Shown: piece by piece, positions 13,401 through 28,800 of the stretch
How positions within the stretch are numbered: position 1 is the stretch's first letter
Layout of the letters: every line of letters begins with the position of its first letter
From: Owenia fusiformis
Lineage: Eukaryota > Annelida > Polychaeta > Sabellida > Oweniidae
Direction of reading: 5' to 3'
NCBI GenBank assembly: GCA_903813345.2
Contig: CAIIXF020000011.1
Location: 7,342,571 to 7,406,570 of the forward strand
DNA: 64,000 nucleotides
The notes under the pieces: generated by a model
Databases searched by the model: none
What the model saw: the letters and a program-made list of their open reading frames with translations, nothing else
Told to the model about the DNA's origin: nothing
Position numbers and translations under genes: made by a program

Positions 13401-16400
13401 TAGTATAATTTTGCCAAAAAGTAGGCCAAATTTGCCCAATTTTCTGGTTCACGGTTCAGTGATTTTGGCTAAAAATCGCAATATGCAATAAAATACTCAA
13501 TTTCTTGACACGATAATGTAAAATGTCACCACCAGGCAGTGGATTTCATGATGTAAATGAGAAACTAGTCAAATTTAAAGGAAACCCATTTGGTTCTTGG
13601 AAAAATGACCCCAGGGGTAATGAAGTAGCCGTATTTTTCATAATTGCTGTCAGAATATTCTTAAACTGCACAAAACTACTTGAAAAACTCTAGTAAATTG
13701 GAAAAACGCAATTTAAAGCCAGAAATCATCCAACCATGTGGCTATTAGGCCAAAATGCCCTAATACGTCACTTCCGCTGAATAGAAAAAAGTAGTATTCA
13801 AAAATAAATGTAGTCCCAACACAATTGTGATCATGCCGAGTCAGTAAGCTAGTATGTAGGCACAGTTGTCATCTTTTTGCAATGACAACATGCCATTTCT
13901 TCTGAAAATGCGTTTATTTGGGTTATCTGAAGGAAAATTTCGAGTCAAGTGGCGTATTAATTTTGCCTTCATTTTTGTGAATTTCAATTTGTGTCGGCAG
14001 AGAGAGGGGGTAGTGTCACAATTGACCAATTATTTCAAAAAGTAGATGATTGGCCCCTATTGAGTTTAGTGTCAAGATGTAGCTTAGACATAGCTTTAGA
14101 ACCTCAGATAGGCCAGTGAGGCCATATAAATCCATAACTCGAGATAAAAAGTCAGGCGTTTGCCCTTTTGCCCATTGACTAGTAGGTGACGTGAATTAGG
14201 GCAGTTTTGCCTATTAGTCACATGTGAAAGTGACCAAAATTTTTAAAAACTACTCAGAAACGCCCGGAATTGAAGTTTATTAGTGTAGAACATATTCTGG
14301 ACGGAGGCAAAAAGGGGAATTTTCATGAACAAATTTAATGTTTTTGCTGAATCAGCAGTTTTCGCTTTTTACCCCAAAAACCACTGATTTTGACGATATT
14401 TGGCTACAATTTCGTCCTTACTGACCCCTAAATGTCATATGTTGTCGTAAATGGGGAAGCCAATGAGTTGCTATTCATAATGAAGATTGAATTGTCCATC
14501 TTACGGTTTCCAGTAAAGAATGAAGGTACATATCGGGGGTGCAGTCAGAGATTGGTGAGTTAAGTGTCAATTTTGGATGTATTTGTTCACTCTGAATGAC
14601 TAAATTCGAGCTAAAAATATCTCAAAAGTCCCAAATCTCTAGGCCAGAGTCAAAACTGTTCATATTTGTCATCATTTTTCACATCAGGAGGTTGTTGAAT
14701 GGAATAAGATATGAAAAAGTGATAATTTTAGTATAATTTTGCCAAAAAGTAGGCCAAATTTGCCCAATTTTCTGGTTCACGGTTCAGTGATTTTGGCTAA
14801 AAATCGCAATATGCAATAAAATACTCAATTTCTTGACACGATAATGTAAAATGTCACCACCAGGCAGTGGATTTCATGATGTAAATGAGAAACTAGTCAA
14901 ATTTAAAGGAAACCCATTTGGTTCTTGGAAAAATGACCCCAGGGGTAATGAAGTAGCCGTATTTTTCATAATTGCTGTCAGAATATTCTTAAACTGCACA
15001 AAACTACTTGAAAAACTCTAGTAAATTGGAAAAACGCAATTTAAAGCCAGAAATCATCCAACCATGTGGCTATTAGTCACATGTGAAAGTGACCAAAATT
15101 TTTAAAAACTACTCAGAAACGCCCGGAATTGAAGTTTATTAGTGTAGAACATATTCTGGACGGAGGCAAAAAGGGGAATTTTCATGAACAAATTTAATGT
15201 TTTTGCTGAATCAGCAGTTTTCGCTTTTTACCCCAAAAACCACTGATTTTGACGATATTTGGCTACAATTTCGTCCTTACTGACCCCTAAATGTCATATG
15301 TTGTCGTAAATGGGGAAGCCAATGAGTTGCTATTCATAATGAAGATTGAATTGTCCATCTTACGGTTTCCAGTAAAGAATGAAGGTACATATCGGGGGTG
15401 CAGTCAGAGATTGGTGAGTTAAGTGTCAATTTTGGATGTATTTGTTCACTCTGAATGACTAAATTCGAGCTAAAAATATCTCAAAAGTCCCAAATCTCTA
15501 GGCCAGAGTCAAAACTGTTCAAATTTGTCATCATTTTTCACATCAGGAGGTTGTTGAATGGAATAAGATATGAAAAAGTGATAATTTTAGTATAATTTTG
15601 CCAAAAAGTAGGCCAAATTTGCCCAATTTTCTGGTTCACGGTTCAGTGATTTTGGCTAAAAATCGCAATATGCAATAAAATACTCAATTTCTTGACACGA
15701 TAATGTAAAATGTCACCACCAGGCAGTGGATTTCATGATGTAAATGAGAAACTAGTCAAATTTAAAGGAAACCCATTTGGTTCTTGGAAAAATGACCCCA
15801 GGGGTAATGAAGTAGCCGTATTTTTCATAATTGCTGTCAGAATATTCTTAAACTGCACAAAACTACTTGAAAAACTCTAGTAAATTGGAAAAACGCAATT
15901 TAAAGCCAGAAATCATCCAACCATGTGGCTATTAGGCCAAAATGCCCTAATACGTCACTTCCGCTGAATAGAAAAAAGTAGTATTCAAAAATAAATGTAG
16001 TCCCAACACAATTGTGATCATGCCGAGTCAGTAAGCTAGTATGTAGGCACAGTTGTCATCTTTTTGCAATGACAACATGCCATTTCTTCTGAAAATGCGT
16101 TTATTTGGGTTATCTGAAGGAAAATTTCGAGTCAAGTGGCGTATTAATTTTGCCTTCATTTTTGTGAATTTCAATTTGTGTCGGCAGAGAGAGGGGGTAG
16201 TGTCACAATTGACCAATTATTTCAAAAAGTAGATGATTGGCCCCTATTGAGTTTAGTGTCAAGATGTAGCTTAGACATAGCTTTAGAACCTCAGATAGGC
16301 CAGTGAGGCCATATAAATCCATAACTCGAGATAAAAAGTCAGGCGTTTGCCCTTTTGCCCATTGACTAGTAGGTGACGTGAATTAGGGCAGTTTTGCCTA

Positions 16401-19400
16401 TTAGTCACATGTGAAAGTGACCAAAATTTTTAAAAACTACTCAGAAACGCCCGGAATTGAAGTTTATTAGTGTAGAACATATTCTGGACGGAGGCAAAAA
16501 GGGGAATTTTCATGAACAAATTTAATGTTTTTGCTGAATCAGCAGTTTTCGCTTTTTACCCCAAAAACCACTGATTTTGACGATATTTGGCTACAATTTC
16601 GTCCTTACTGACCCCTAAATGTCATATGTTGTCGTAAATGGGGAAGCCAATGAGTTGCTATTCATAATGAAGATTGAATTGTCCATCTTACGGTTTCCAG
16701 TAAAGAATGAAGGTACATATCGGGGGTGCAGTCAGAGATTGGTGAGTTAAGTGTCAATTTTGGATGTATTTGTTCACTCTGAATGACTAAATTCGAGCTA
16801 AAAATATCTCAAAAGTCCCAAATCTCTAGGCCAGAGTCAAAACTGTTCAAATTTGTCATCATTTTTCACATCAGGAGGTTGTTGAATGGAATAAGATATG
16901 AAAAAGTGATAATTTTAGTATAATTTTGCCAAAAAGTAGGCCAAATTTGCCCAATTTTCTGGTTCACGGTTCAGTGATTTTGGCTAAAAATCGCAATATG
17001 CAATAAAATACTCAATTTCTTGACACGATAATGTAAAATGTCACCACCAGGCAGTGGATTTCATGATGTAAATGAGAAACTAGTCAAATTTAAAGGAAAC
17101 CCATTTGGTTCTTGGAAAAATGACCCCAGGGGTAATGAAGTAGCCGTATTTTTCATAATTGCTGTCAGAATATTCTTAAACTGCACAAAACTACTTGAAA
17201 AACTCTAGTAAATTGGAAAAACGCAATTTAAAGCCAGAAATCATCCAACCATGTGGCTATTAGTCACATGTGAAAGTGACCAAAATTTTTAAAAACTACT
17301 CAGAAACGCCCGGAATTGAAGTTTATTAGTGTAGAACATATTCTGGACGGAGGCAAAAAGGGGAATTTTCATGAACAAATTTAATGTTTTTGCTGAATCA
17401 GCAGTTTTCGCTTTTTACCCCAAAAACCACTGATTTTGACGATATTTGGCTACAATTTCGTCCTTACTGACCCCTAAATGTCATATGTTGTCGTAAATGG
17501 GGAAGCCAATGAGTTGCTATTCATAATGAAGATTGAATTGTCCATCTTACGGTTTCCAGTAAAGAATGAAGGTACATATCGGGGGTGCAGTCAGAGATTG
17601 GTGAGTTAAGTGTCAATTTTGGATGTATTTGTTCACTCTGAATGACTAAATTCGAGCTAAAAATATCTCAAAAGTCCCAAATCTCTAGGCCAGAGTCAAA
17701 ACTGTTCAAATTTGTCATCATTTTTCACATCAGGAGGTTGTTGAATGGAATAAGATATGAAAAAGTGATAATTTTAGTATAATTTTGCCAAAAAGTAGGC
17801 CAAATTTGCCCAATTTTCTGGTTCACGGTTCAGTGATTTTGGCTAAAAATCGCAATATGCAATAAAATACTCAATTTCTTGACACGATAATGTAAAATGT
17901 CACCACCAGGCAGTGGATTTCATGATGTAAATGAGAAACTAGTCAAATTTAAAGGAAACCCATTTGGTTCTTGGAAAAATGACCCCAGGGGTAATGAAGT
18001 AGCCGTATTTTTCATAATTGCTGTCAGAATATTCTTAAACTGCACAAAACTACTTGAAAAACTCTAGTAAATTGGAAAAACGCAATTTAAAGCCAGAAAT
18101 CATCCAACCATGTGGCTATTAGTCACATGTGAAAGTGACCAAAATTTTTAAAAACTACTCAGAAACGCCCGGAATTGAAGTTTATTAGTGTAGAACATAT
18201 TCTGGACGGAGGCAAAAAGGGGAATTTTCATGAACAAATTTAATGTTTTTGCTGAATCAGCAGTTTTCGCTTTTTACCCCAAAAACCACTGATTTTGACG
18301 ATATTTGGCTACAATTTCGTCCTTACTGACCCCTAAATGTCATATGTTGTCGTAAATGGGGAAGCCAATGAGTTGCTATTCATAATGAAGATTGAATTGT
18401 CCATCTTACGGTTTCCAGTAAAGAATGAAGGTACATATCGGGGGTGCAGTCAGAGATTGGTGAGTTAAGTGTCAATTTTGGATGTATTTGTTCACTCTGA
18501 ATGACTAAATTCGAGCTAAAAATATCTCAAAAGTCCCAAATCTCTAGGCCAGAGTCAAAACTGTTCAAATTTGTCATCATTTTTCACATCAGGAGGTTGT
18601 TGAATGGAATAAGATATGAAAAAGTGATAATTTTAGTATAATTTTGCCAAAAAGTAGGCCAAATTTGCCCAATTTTCTGGTTCACGGTTCAGTGATTTTG
18701 GCTAAAAATCGCAATATGCAATAAAATACTCAATTTCTTGACACGATAATGTAAAATGTCACCACCAGGCAGTGGATTTCATGATGTAAATGAGAAACTA
18801 GTCAAATTTAAAGGAAACCCATTTGGTTCTTGGAAAAATGACCCCAGGGGTAATGAAGTAGCCGTATTTTTCATAATTGCTGTCAGAATATTCTTAAACT
18901 GCACAAAACTACTTGAAAAACTCTAGTAAATTGGAAAAACGCAATTTAAAGCCAGAAATCATCCAACCATGTGGCTATTAGTCACATGTGAAAGTGACCA
19001 AAATTTTTAAAAACTACTCAGAAACGCCCGGAATTGAAGTTTATTAGTGTAGAACATATTCTGGACGGAGGCAAAAAGGGGAATTTTCATGAACAAATTT
19101 AATGTTTTTGCTGAATCAGCAGTTTTCGCTTTTTACCCCAAAAACCACTGATTTTGACGATATTTGGCTACAATTTCGTCCTTACTGACCCCTAAATGTC
19201 ATATGTTGTCGTAAATGGGGAAGCCAATGAGTTGCTATTCATAATGAAGATTGAATTGTCCATCTTACGGTTTCCAGTAAAGAATGAAGGTACATATCGG
19301 GGGTGCAGTCAGAGATTGGTGAGTTAAGTGTCAATTTTGGATGTATTTGTTCACTCTGAATGACTAAATTCGAGCTAAAAATATCTCAAAAGTCCCAAAT

Positions 19401-19838
19401 CTCTAGGCCAGAGTCAAAACTGTTCAAATTTGTCATCATTTTTCACATCAGGAGGTTGTTGAATGGAATAAGATATGAAAAAGTGATAATTTTAGTATAA
19501 TTTTGCCAAAAAGTAGGCCAAATTTGCCCAATTTTCTGGTTCACGGTTCAGTGATTTTGGCTAAAAATCGCAATATGCAATAAAATACTCAATTTCTTGA
19601 CACGATAATGTAAAATGTCACCACCAGGCAGTGGATTTCATGATGTAAATGAGAAACTAGTCAAATTTAAAGGAAACCCATTTGGTTCTTGGAAAAATGA
19701 CCCCAGGGGTAATGAAGTAGCCGTATTTTTCATAATTGCTGTCAGAATATTCTTAAACTGCACAAAACTACTTGAAAAACTCTAGTAAATCGGAAAAACG
19801 CAATTTAAAGCCAGAAATCATCCAACCATGTGGCTATT

Positions 19839-19846
19839 AAATAGGC
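19839..19846 (+). other. Variant B-A join with extra AATA (also 27264-27271 and 35158-35165)
   Basis: Three B-A joins read TATTAAATAGG instead of TATTAGG. The same three B copies (starting 18981, 26406, 34300) also carry TCGG instead of TTGG near their ends, so the two variants are linked. They are seven B copies apart each time, which marks copies of one longer unit. Confidence 0.85.
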
Positions 19847-22800
19847 CAAAATGCCCTAATACGTCACTTCCGCTGAATAGAAAAAAGTAGTATTCAAAAA
19901 TAAATGTAGTCCCAACACAATTGTGATCATGCCGAGTCAGTAAGCTAGTATGTAGGCACAGTTGTCATCTTTTTGCAATGACAACATGCCATTTCTTCTG
20001 AAAATGCGTTTATTTGGGTTATCTGAAGGAAAATTTCGAGTCAAGTGGCGTATTAATTTTGCCTTCATTTTTGTGAATTTCAATTTGTGTCGGCAGAGAG
20101 AGGGGGTAGTGTCACAATTGACCAATTATTTCAAAAAGTAGATGATTGGCCCCTATTGAGTTTAGTGTCAAGATGTAGCTTAGACATAGCTTTAGAACCT
20201 CAGATAGGCCAGTGAGGCCATATAAATCCATAACTCGAGATAAAAAGTCAGGCGTTTGCCCTTTTGCCCATTGACTAGTAGGTGACGTGAATTAGGGCAG
20301 TTTTGCCTATTAGTCACATGTGAAAGTGACCAAAATTTTTAAAAACTACTCAGAAACGCCCGGAATTGAAGTTTATTAGTGTAGAACATATTCTGGACGG
20401 AGGCAAAAAGGGGAATTTTCATGAACAAATTTAATGTTTTTGCTGAATCAGCAGTTTTCGCTTTTTACCCCAAAAACCACTGATTTTGACGATATTTGGC
20501 TACAATTTCGTCCTTACTGACCCCTAAATGTCATATGTTGTCGTAAATGGGGAAGCCAATGAGTTGCTATTCATAATGAAGATTGAATTGTCCATCTTAC
20601 GGTTTCCAGTAAAGAATGAAGGTACATATCGGGGGTGCAGTCAGAGATTGGTGAGTTAAGTGTCAATTTTGGATGTATTTGTTCACTCTGAATGACTAAA
20701 TTCGAGCTAAAAATATCTCAAAAGTCCCAAATCTCTAGGCCAGAGTCAAAACTGTTCAAATTTGTCATCATTTTTCACATCAGGAGGTTGTTGAATGGAA
20801 TAAGATATGAAAAAGTGATAATTTTAGTATAATTTTGCCAAAAAGTAGGCCAAATTTGCCCAATTTTCTGGTTCACGGTTCAGTGATTTTGGCTAAAAAT
20901 CGCAATATGCAATAAAATACTCAATTTCTTGACACGATAATGTAAAATGTCACCACCAGGCAGTGGATTTCATGATGTAAATGAGAAACTAGTCAAATTT
21001 AAAGGAAACCCATTTGGTTCTTGGAAAAATGACCCCAGGGGTAATGAAGTAGCCGTATTTTTCATAATTGCTGTCAGAATATTCTTAAACTGCACAAAAC
21101 TACTTGAAAAACTCTAGTAAATTGGAAAAACGCAATTTAAAGCCAGAAATCATCCAACCATGTGGCTATTAGTCACATGTGAAAGTGACCAAAATTTTTA
21201 AAAACTACTCAGAAACGCCCGGAATTGAAGTTTATTAGTGTAGAACATATTCTGGACGGAGGCAAAAAGGGGAATTTTCATGAACAAATTTAATGTTTTT
21301 GCTGAATCAGCAGTTTTCGCTTTTTACCCCAAAAACCACTGATTTTGACGATATTTGGCTACAATTTCGTCCTTACTGACCCCTAAATGTCATATGTTGT
21401 CGTAAATGGGGAAGCCAATGAGTTGCTATTCATAATGAAGATTGAATTGTCCATCTTACGGTTTCCAGTAAAGAATGAAGGTACATATCGGGGGTGCAGT
21501 CAGAGATTGGTGAGTTAAGTGTCAATTTTGGATGTATTTGTTCACTCTGAATGACTAAATTCGAGCTAAAAATATCTCAAAAGTCCCAAATCTCTAGGCC
21601 AGAGTCAAAACTGTTCATATTTGTCATCATTTTTCACATCAGGAGGTTGTTGAATGGAATAAGATATGAAAAAGTGATAATTTTAGTATAATTTTGCCAA
21701 AAAGTAGGCCAAATTTGCCCAATTTTCTGGTTCACGGTTCAGTGATTTTGGCTAAAAATCGCAATATGCAATAAAATACTCAATTTCTTGACACGATAAT
21801 GTAAAATGTCACCACCAGGCAGTGGATTTCATGATGTAAATGAGAAACTAGTCAAATTTAAAGGAAACCCATTTGGTTCTTGGAAAAATGACCCCAGGGG
21901 TAATGAAGTAGCCGTATTTTTCATAATTGCTGTCAGAATATTCTTAAACTGCACAAAACTACTTGAAAAACTCTAGTAAATTGGAAAAACGCAATTTAAA
22001 GCCAGAAATCATCCAACCATGTGGCTATTAGTCACATGTGAAAGTGACCAAAATTTTTAAAAACTACTCAGAAACGCCCGGAATTGAAGTTTATTAGTGT
22101 AGAACATATTCTGGACGGAGGCAAAAAGGGGAATTTTCATGAACAAATTTAATGTTTTTGCTGAATCAGCAGTTTTCGCTTTTTACCCCAAAAACCACTG
22201 ATTTTGACGATATTTGGCTACAATTTCGTCCTTACTGACCCCTAAATGTCATATGTTGTCGTAAATGGGGAAGCCAATGAGTTGCTATTCATAATGAAGA
22301 TTGAATTGTCCATCTTACGGTTTCCAGTAAAGAATGAAGGTACATATCGGGGGTGCAGTCAGAGATTGGTGAGTTAAGTGTCAATTTTGGATGTATTTGT
22401 TCACTCTGAATGACTAAATTCGAGCTAAAAATATCTCAAAAGTCCCAAATCTCTAGGCCAGAGTCAAAACTGTTCAAATTTGTCATCATTTTTCACATCA
22501 GGAGGTTGTTGAATGGAATAAGATATGAAAAAGTGATAATTTTAGTATAATTTTGCCAAAAAGTAGGCCAAATTTGCCCAATTTTCTGGTTCACGGTTCA
22601 GTGATTTTGGCTAAAAATCGCAATATGCAATAAAATACTCAATTTCTTGACACGATAATGTAAAATGTCACCACCAGGCAGTGGATTTCATGATGTAAAT
22701 GAGAAACTAGTCAAATTTAAAGGAAACCCATTTGGTTCTTGGAAAAATGACCCCAGGGGTAATGAAGTAGCCGTATTTTTCATAATTGCTGTCAGAATAT

Positions 22801-25800
22801 TCTTAAACTGCACAAAACTACTTGAAAAACTCTAGTAAATTGGAAAAACGCAATTTAAAGCCAGAAATCATCCAACCATGTGGCTATTAGGCCAAAATGC
22901 CCTAATACGTCACTTCCGCTGAATAGAAAAAAGTAGTATTCAAAAATAAATGTAGTCCCAACACAATTGTGATCATGCCGAGTCAGTAAGCTAGTATGTA
23001 GGCACAGTTGTCATCTTTTTGCAATGACAACATGCCATTTCTTCTGAAAATGCGTTTATTTGGGTTATCTGAAGGAAAATTTCGAGTCAAGTGGCGTATT
23101 AATTTTGCCTTCATTTTTGTGAATTTCAATTTGTGTCGGCAGAGAGAGGGGGTAGTGTCACAATTGACCAATTATTTCAAAAAGTAGATGATTGGCCCCT
23201 ATTGAGTTTAGTGTCAAGATGTAGCTTAGACATAGCTTTAGAACCTCAGATAGGCCAGTGAGGCCATATAAATCCATAACTCGAGATAAAAAGTCAGGCG
23301 TTTGCCCTTTTGCCCATTGACTAGTAGGTGACGTGAATTAGGGCAGTTTTGCCTATTAGTCACATGTGAAAGTGACCAAAATTTTTAAAAACTACTCAGA
23401 AACGCCCGGAATTGAAGTTTATTAGTGTAGAACATATTCTGGACGGAGGCAAAAAGGGGAATTTTCATGAACAAATTTAATGTTTTTGCTGAATCAGCAG
23501 TTTTCGCTTTTTACCCCAAAAACCACTGATTTTGACGATATTTGGCTACAATTTCGTCCTTACTGACCCCTAAATGTCATATGTTGTCGTAAATGGGGAA
23601 GCCAATGAGTTGCTATTCATAATGAAGATTGAATTGTCCATCTTACGGTTTCCAGTAAAGAATGAAGGTACATATCGGGGGTGCAGTCAGAGATTGGTGA
23701 GTTAAGTGTCAATTTTGGATGTATTTGTTCACTCTGAATGACTAAATTCGAGCTAAAAATATCTCAAAAGTCCCAAATCTCTAGGCCAGAGTCAAAACTG
23801 TTCAAATTTGTCATCATTTTTCACATCAGGAGGTTGTTGAATGGAATAAGATATGAAAAAGTGATAATTTTAGTATAATTTTGCCAAAAAGTAGGCCAAA
23901 TTTGCCCAATTTTCTGGTTCACGGTTCAGTGATTTTGGCTAAAAATCGCAATATGCAATAAAATACTCAATTTCTTGACACGATAATGTAAAATGTCACC
24001 ACCAGGCAGTGGATTTCATGATGTAAATGAGAAACTAGTCAAATTTAAAGGAAACCCATTTGGTTCTTGGAAAAATGACCCCAGGGGTAATGAAGTAGCC
24101 GTATTTTTCATAATTGCTGTCAGAATATTCTTAAACTGCACAAAACTACTTGAAAAACTCTAGTAAATTGGAAAAAACGCAATTTAAAGCCAGAAATCAT
24201 CCAACCATGTGGCTATTAGTCACATGTGAAAGTGACCAAAATTTTTAAAAACTACTCAGAAACGCCCGGAATTGAAGTTTATTAGTGTAGAACATATTCT
24301 GGACGGAGGCAAAAAGGGGAATTTTCATGAACAAATTTAATGTTTTTGCTGAATCAGCAGTTTTCGCTTTTTACCCCAAAAACCACTGATTTTGACGATA
24401 TTTGGCTACAATTTCGTCCTTACTGACCCCTAAATGTCATATGTTGTCGTAAATGGGGAAGCCAATGAGTTGCTATTCATAATGAAGATTGAATTGTCCA
24501 TCTTACGGTTTCCAGTAAAGAATGAAGGTACATATCGGGGGTGCAGTCAGAGATTGGTGAGTTAAGTGTCAATTTTGGATGTATTTGTTCACTCTGAATG
24601 ACTAAATTCGAGCTAAAAATATCTCAAAAGTCCCAAATCTCTAGGCCAGAGTCAAAACTGTTCAAATTTGTCATCATTTTTCACATCAGGAGGTTGTTGA
24701 ATGGAATAAGATATGAAAAAGTGATAATTTTAGTATAATTTTGCCAAAAAGTAGGCCAAATTTGCCCAATTTTCTGGTTCACGGTTCAGTGATTTTGGCT
24801 AAAAATCGCAATATGCAATAAAATACTCAATTTCTTGACACGATAATGTAAAATGTCACCACCAGGCAGTGGATTTCATGATGTAAATGAGAAACTAGTC
24901 AAATTTAAAGGAAACCCATTTGGTTCTTGGAAAAATGACCCCAGGGGTAATGAAGTAGCCGTATTTTTCATAATTGCTGTCAGAATATTCTTAAACTGCA
25001 CAAAACTACTTGAAAAACTCTAGTAAATTGGAAAAACGCAATTTAAAGCCAGAAATCATCCAACCATGTGGCTATTAGGCCAAAATGCCCTAATACGTCA
25101 CTTCCGCTGAATAGAAAAAAGTAGTATTCAAAAATAAATGTAGTCCCAACACAATTGTGATCATGCCGAGTCAGTAAGCTAGTATGTAGGCACAGTTGTC
25201 ATCTTTTTGCAATGACAACATGCCATTTCTTCTGAAAATGCGTTTATTTGGGTTATCTGAAGGAAAATTTCGAGTCAAGTGGCGTATTAATTTTGCCTTC
25301 ATTTTTGTGAATTTCAATTTGTGTCGGCAGAGAGAGGGGGTAGTGTCACAATTGACCAATTATTTCAAAAAGTAGATGATTGGCCCCTATTGAGTTTAGT
25401 GTCAAGATGTAGCTTAGACATAGCTTTAGAACCTCAGATAGGCCAGTGAGGCCATATAAATCCATAACTCGAGATAAAAAGTCAGGCGTTTGCCCTTTTG
25501 CCCATTGACTAGTAGGTGACGTGAATTAGGGCAGTTTTGCCTATTAGTCACATGTGAAAGTGACCAAAATTTTTAAAAACTACTCAGAAACGCCCGGAAT
25601 TGAAGTTTATTAGTGTAGAACATATTCTGGACGGAGGCAAAAAGGGGAATTTTCATGAACAAATTTAATGTTTTTGCTGAATCAGCAGTTTTCGCTTTTT
25701 ACCCCAAAAACCACTGATTTTGACGATATTTGGCTACAATTTCGTCCTTACTGACCCCTAAATGTCATATGTTGTCGTAAATGGGGAAGCCAATGAGTTG

Positions 25801-28800
25801 CTATTCATAATGAAGATTGAATTGTCCATCTTACGGTTTCCAGTAAAGAATGAAGGTACATATCGGGGGTGCAGTCAGAGATTGGTGAGTTAAGTGTCAA
25901 TTTTGGATGTATTTGTTCACTCTGAATGACTAAATTCGAGCTAAAAATATCTCAAAAGTCCCAAATCTCTAGGCCAGAGTCAAAACTGTTCAAATTTGTC
26001 ATCATTTTTCACATCAGGAGGTTGTTGAATGGAATAAGATATGAAAAAGTGATAATTTTAGTATAATTTTGCCAAAAAGTAGGCCAAATTTGCCCAATTT
26101 TCTGGTTCACGGTTCAGTGATTTTGGCTAAAAATCGCAATATGCAATAAAATACTCAATTTCTTGACACGATAATGTAAAATGTCACCACCAGGCAGTGG
26201 ATTTCATGATGTAAATGAGAAACTAGTCAAATTTAAAGGAAACCCATTTGGTTCTTGGAAAAATGACCCCAGGGGTAATGAAGTAGCCGTATTTTTCATA
26301 ATTGCTGTCAGAATATTCTTAAACTGCACAAAACTACTTGAAAAACTCTAGTAAATTGGAAAAACGCAATTTAAAGCCAGAAATCATCCAACCATGTGGC
26401 TATTAGTCACATGTGAAAGTGACCAAAATTTTTAAAAACTACTCAGAAACGCCCGGAATTGAAGTTTATTAGTGTAGAACATATTCTGGACGGAGGCAAA
26501 AAGGGGAATTTTCATGAACAAATTTAATGTTTTTGCTGAATCAGCAGTTTTCGCTTTTTACCCCAAAAACCACTAATTTTGACGATATTTGGCTACAATT
26601 TCGTCCTTACTGACCCCTAAATGTCATATGTTGTCGTAAATGGGGAAGCCAATGAGTTGCTATTCATAATGAAGATTGAATTGTCCATCTTACGGTTTCC
26701 AGTAAAGAATGAAGGTACATATCGGGGGTGCAGTCAGAGATTGGTGAGTTAAGTGTCAATTTTGGATGTATTTGTTCACTCTGAATGACTAAATTCGAGC
26801 TAAAAATATCTCAAAAGTCCCAAATCTCTAGGCCAGAGTCAAAACTGTTCAAATTTGTCATCATTTTTCACATCAGGAGGTTGTTGAATGGAATAAGATA
26901 TGAAAAAGTGATAATTTTAGTATAATTTTGCCAAAAAGTAGGCCAAATTTGCCCAATTTTCTGGTTCACGGTTCAGTGATTTTGGCTAAAAATCGCAATA
27001 TGCAATAAAATACTCAATTTCTTGACACGATAATGTAAAATGTCACCACCAGGCAGTGGATTTCATGATGTAAATGAGAAACTAGTCAAATTTAAAGGAA
27101 ACCCATTTGGTTCTTGGAAAAATGACCCCAGGGGTAATGAAGTAGCCGTATTTTTCATAATTGCTGTCAGAATATTCTTAAACTGCACAAAACTACTTGA
27201 AAAACTCTAGTAAATCGGAAAAACGCAATTTAAAGCCAGAAATCATCCAACCATGTGGCTATTAAATAGGCCAAAATGCCCTAATACGTCACTTCCGCTG
27301 AATAGAAAAAAGTAGTATTCAAAAATAAATGTAGTCCCAACACAATTGTGATCATGCCGAGTCAGTAAGCTAGTATGTAGGCACAGTTGTCATCTTTTTG
27401 CAATGACAACATGCCATTTCTTCTGAAAATGCGTTTATTTGGGTTATCTGAAGGAAAATTTCGAGTCAAGTGGCGTATTAATTTTGCCTTCATTTTTGTG
27501 AATTTCAATTTGTGTCGGCAGAGAGAGGGGGTAGTGTCACAATTGACCAATTATTTCAAAAAGTAGATGATTGGCCCCTATTGAGTTTAGTGTCAAGATG
27601 TAGCTTAGACATAGCTTTAGAACCTCAGATAGGCCAGTGAGGCCATATAAATCCATAACTCGAGATAAAAAGTCAGGCGTTTGCCCTTTTGCCCATTGAC
27701 TAGTAGGTGACGTGAATTAGGGCAGTTTTGCCTATTAGTCACATGTGAAAGTGACCAAAATTTTTAAAAACTACTCAGAAACGCCCGGAATTGAAGTTTA
27801 TTAGTGTAGAACATATTCTGGACGGAGGCAAAAAGGGGAATTTTCATGAACAAATTTAATGTTTTTGCTGAATCAGCAGTTTTCGCTTTTTACCCCAAAA
27901 ACCACTGATTTTGACGATATTTGGCTACAATTTCGTCCTTACTGACCCCTAAATGTCATATGTTGTCGTAAATGGGGAAGCCAATGAGTTGCTATTCATA
28001 ATGAAGATTGAATTGTCCATCTTACGGTTTCCAGTAAAGAATGAAGGTACATATCGGGGGTGCAGTCAGAGATTGGTGAGTTAAGTGTCAATTTTGGATG
28101 TATTTGTTCACTCTGAATGACTAAATTCGAGCTAAAAATATCTCAAAAGTCCCAAATCTCTAGGCCAGAGTCAAAACTGTTCAAATTTGTCATCATTTTT
28201 CACATCAGGAGGTTGTTGAATGGAATAAGATATGAAAAAGTGATAATTTTAGTATAATTTTGCCAAAAAGTAGGCCAAATTTGCCCAATTTTCTGGTTCA
28301 CGGTTCAGTGATTTTGGCTAAAAATCGCAATATGCAATAAAATACTCAATTTCTTGACACGATAATGTAAAATGTCACCACCAGGCAGTGGATTTCATGA
28401 TGTAAATGAGAAACTAGTCAAATTTAAAGGAAACCCATTTGGTTCTTGGAAAAATGACCCCAGGGGTAATGAAGTAGCCGTATTTTTCATAATTGCTGTC
28501 AGAATATTCTTAAACTGCACAAAACTACTTGAAAAACTCTAGTAAATTGGAAAAAACGCAATTTAAAGCCAGAAATCATCCAACCATGTGGCTATTAGGC
28601 CAAAATGCCCTAATACGTCACTTCCGCTGAATAGAAAAAAGTAGTATTCAAAAATAAATGTAGTCCCAACACAATTGTGATCATGCCGAGTCAGTAAGCT
28701 AGTATGTAGGCACAGTTGTCATCTTTTTGCAATGACAACATGCCATTTCTTCTGAAAATGCGTTTATTTGGGTTATCTGAAGGAAAATTTCGAGTCAAGT

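Larger units (their letters stand above)
155..16403 (+). repeat. Array sub-domain with a T/A-marked B order
   Basis: In this part the first B after every A carries TTCATATTTG and the second carries TTCAAATTTG (eight T-type: B copies starting 624, 2812, 4999, 6327, 8514, 10702, 12030, 14217). To the right nearly all B copies carry the A-type; the exception starts at 21172. The marker defines a higher-order repeat that stops near 16404. Confidence 0.85.
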
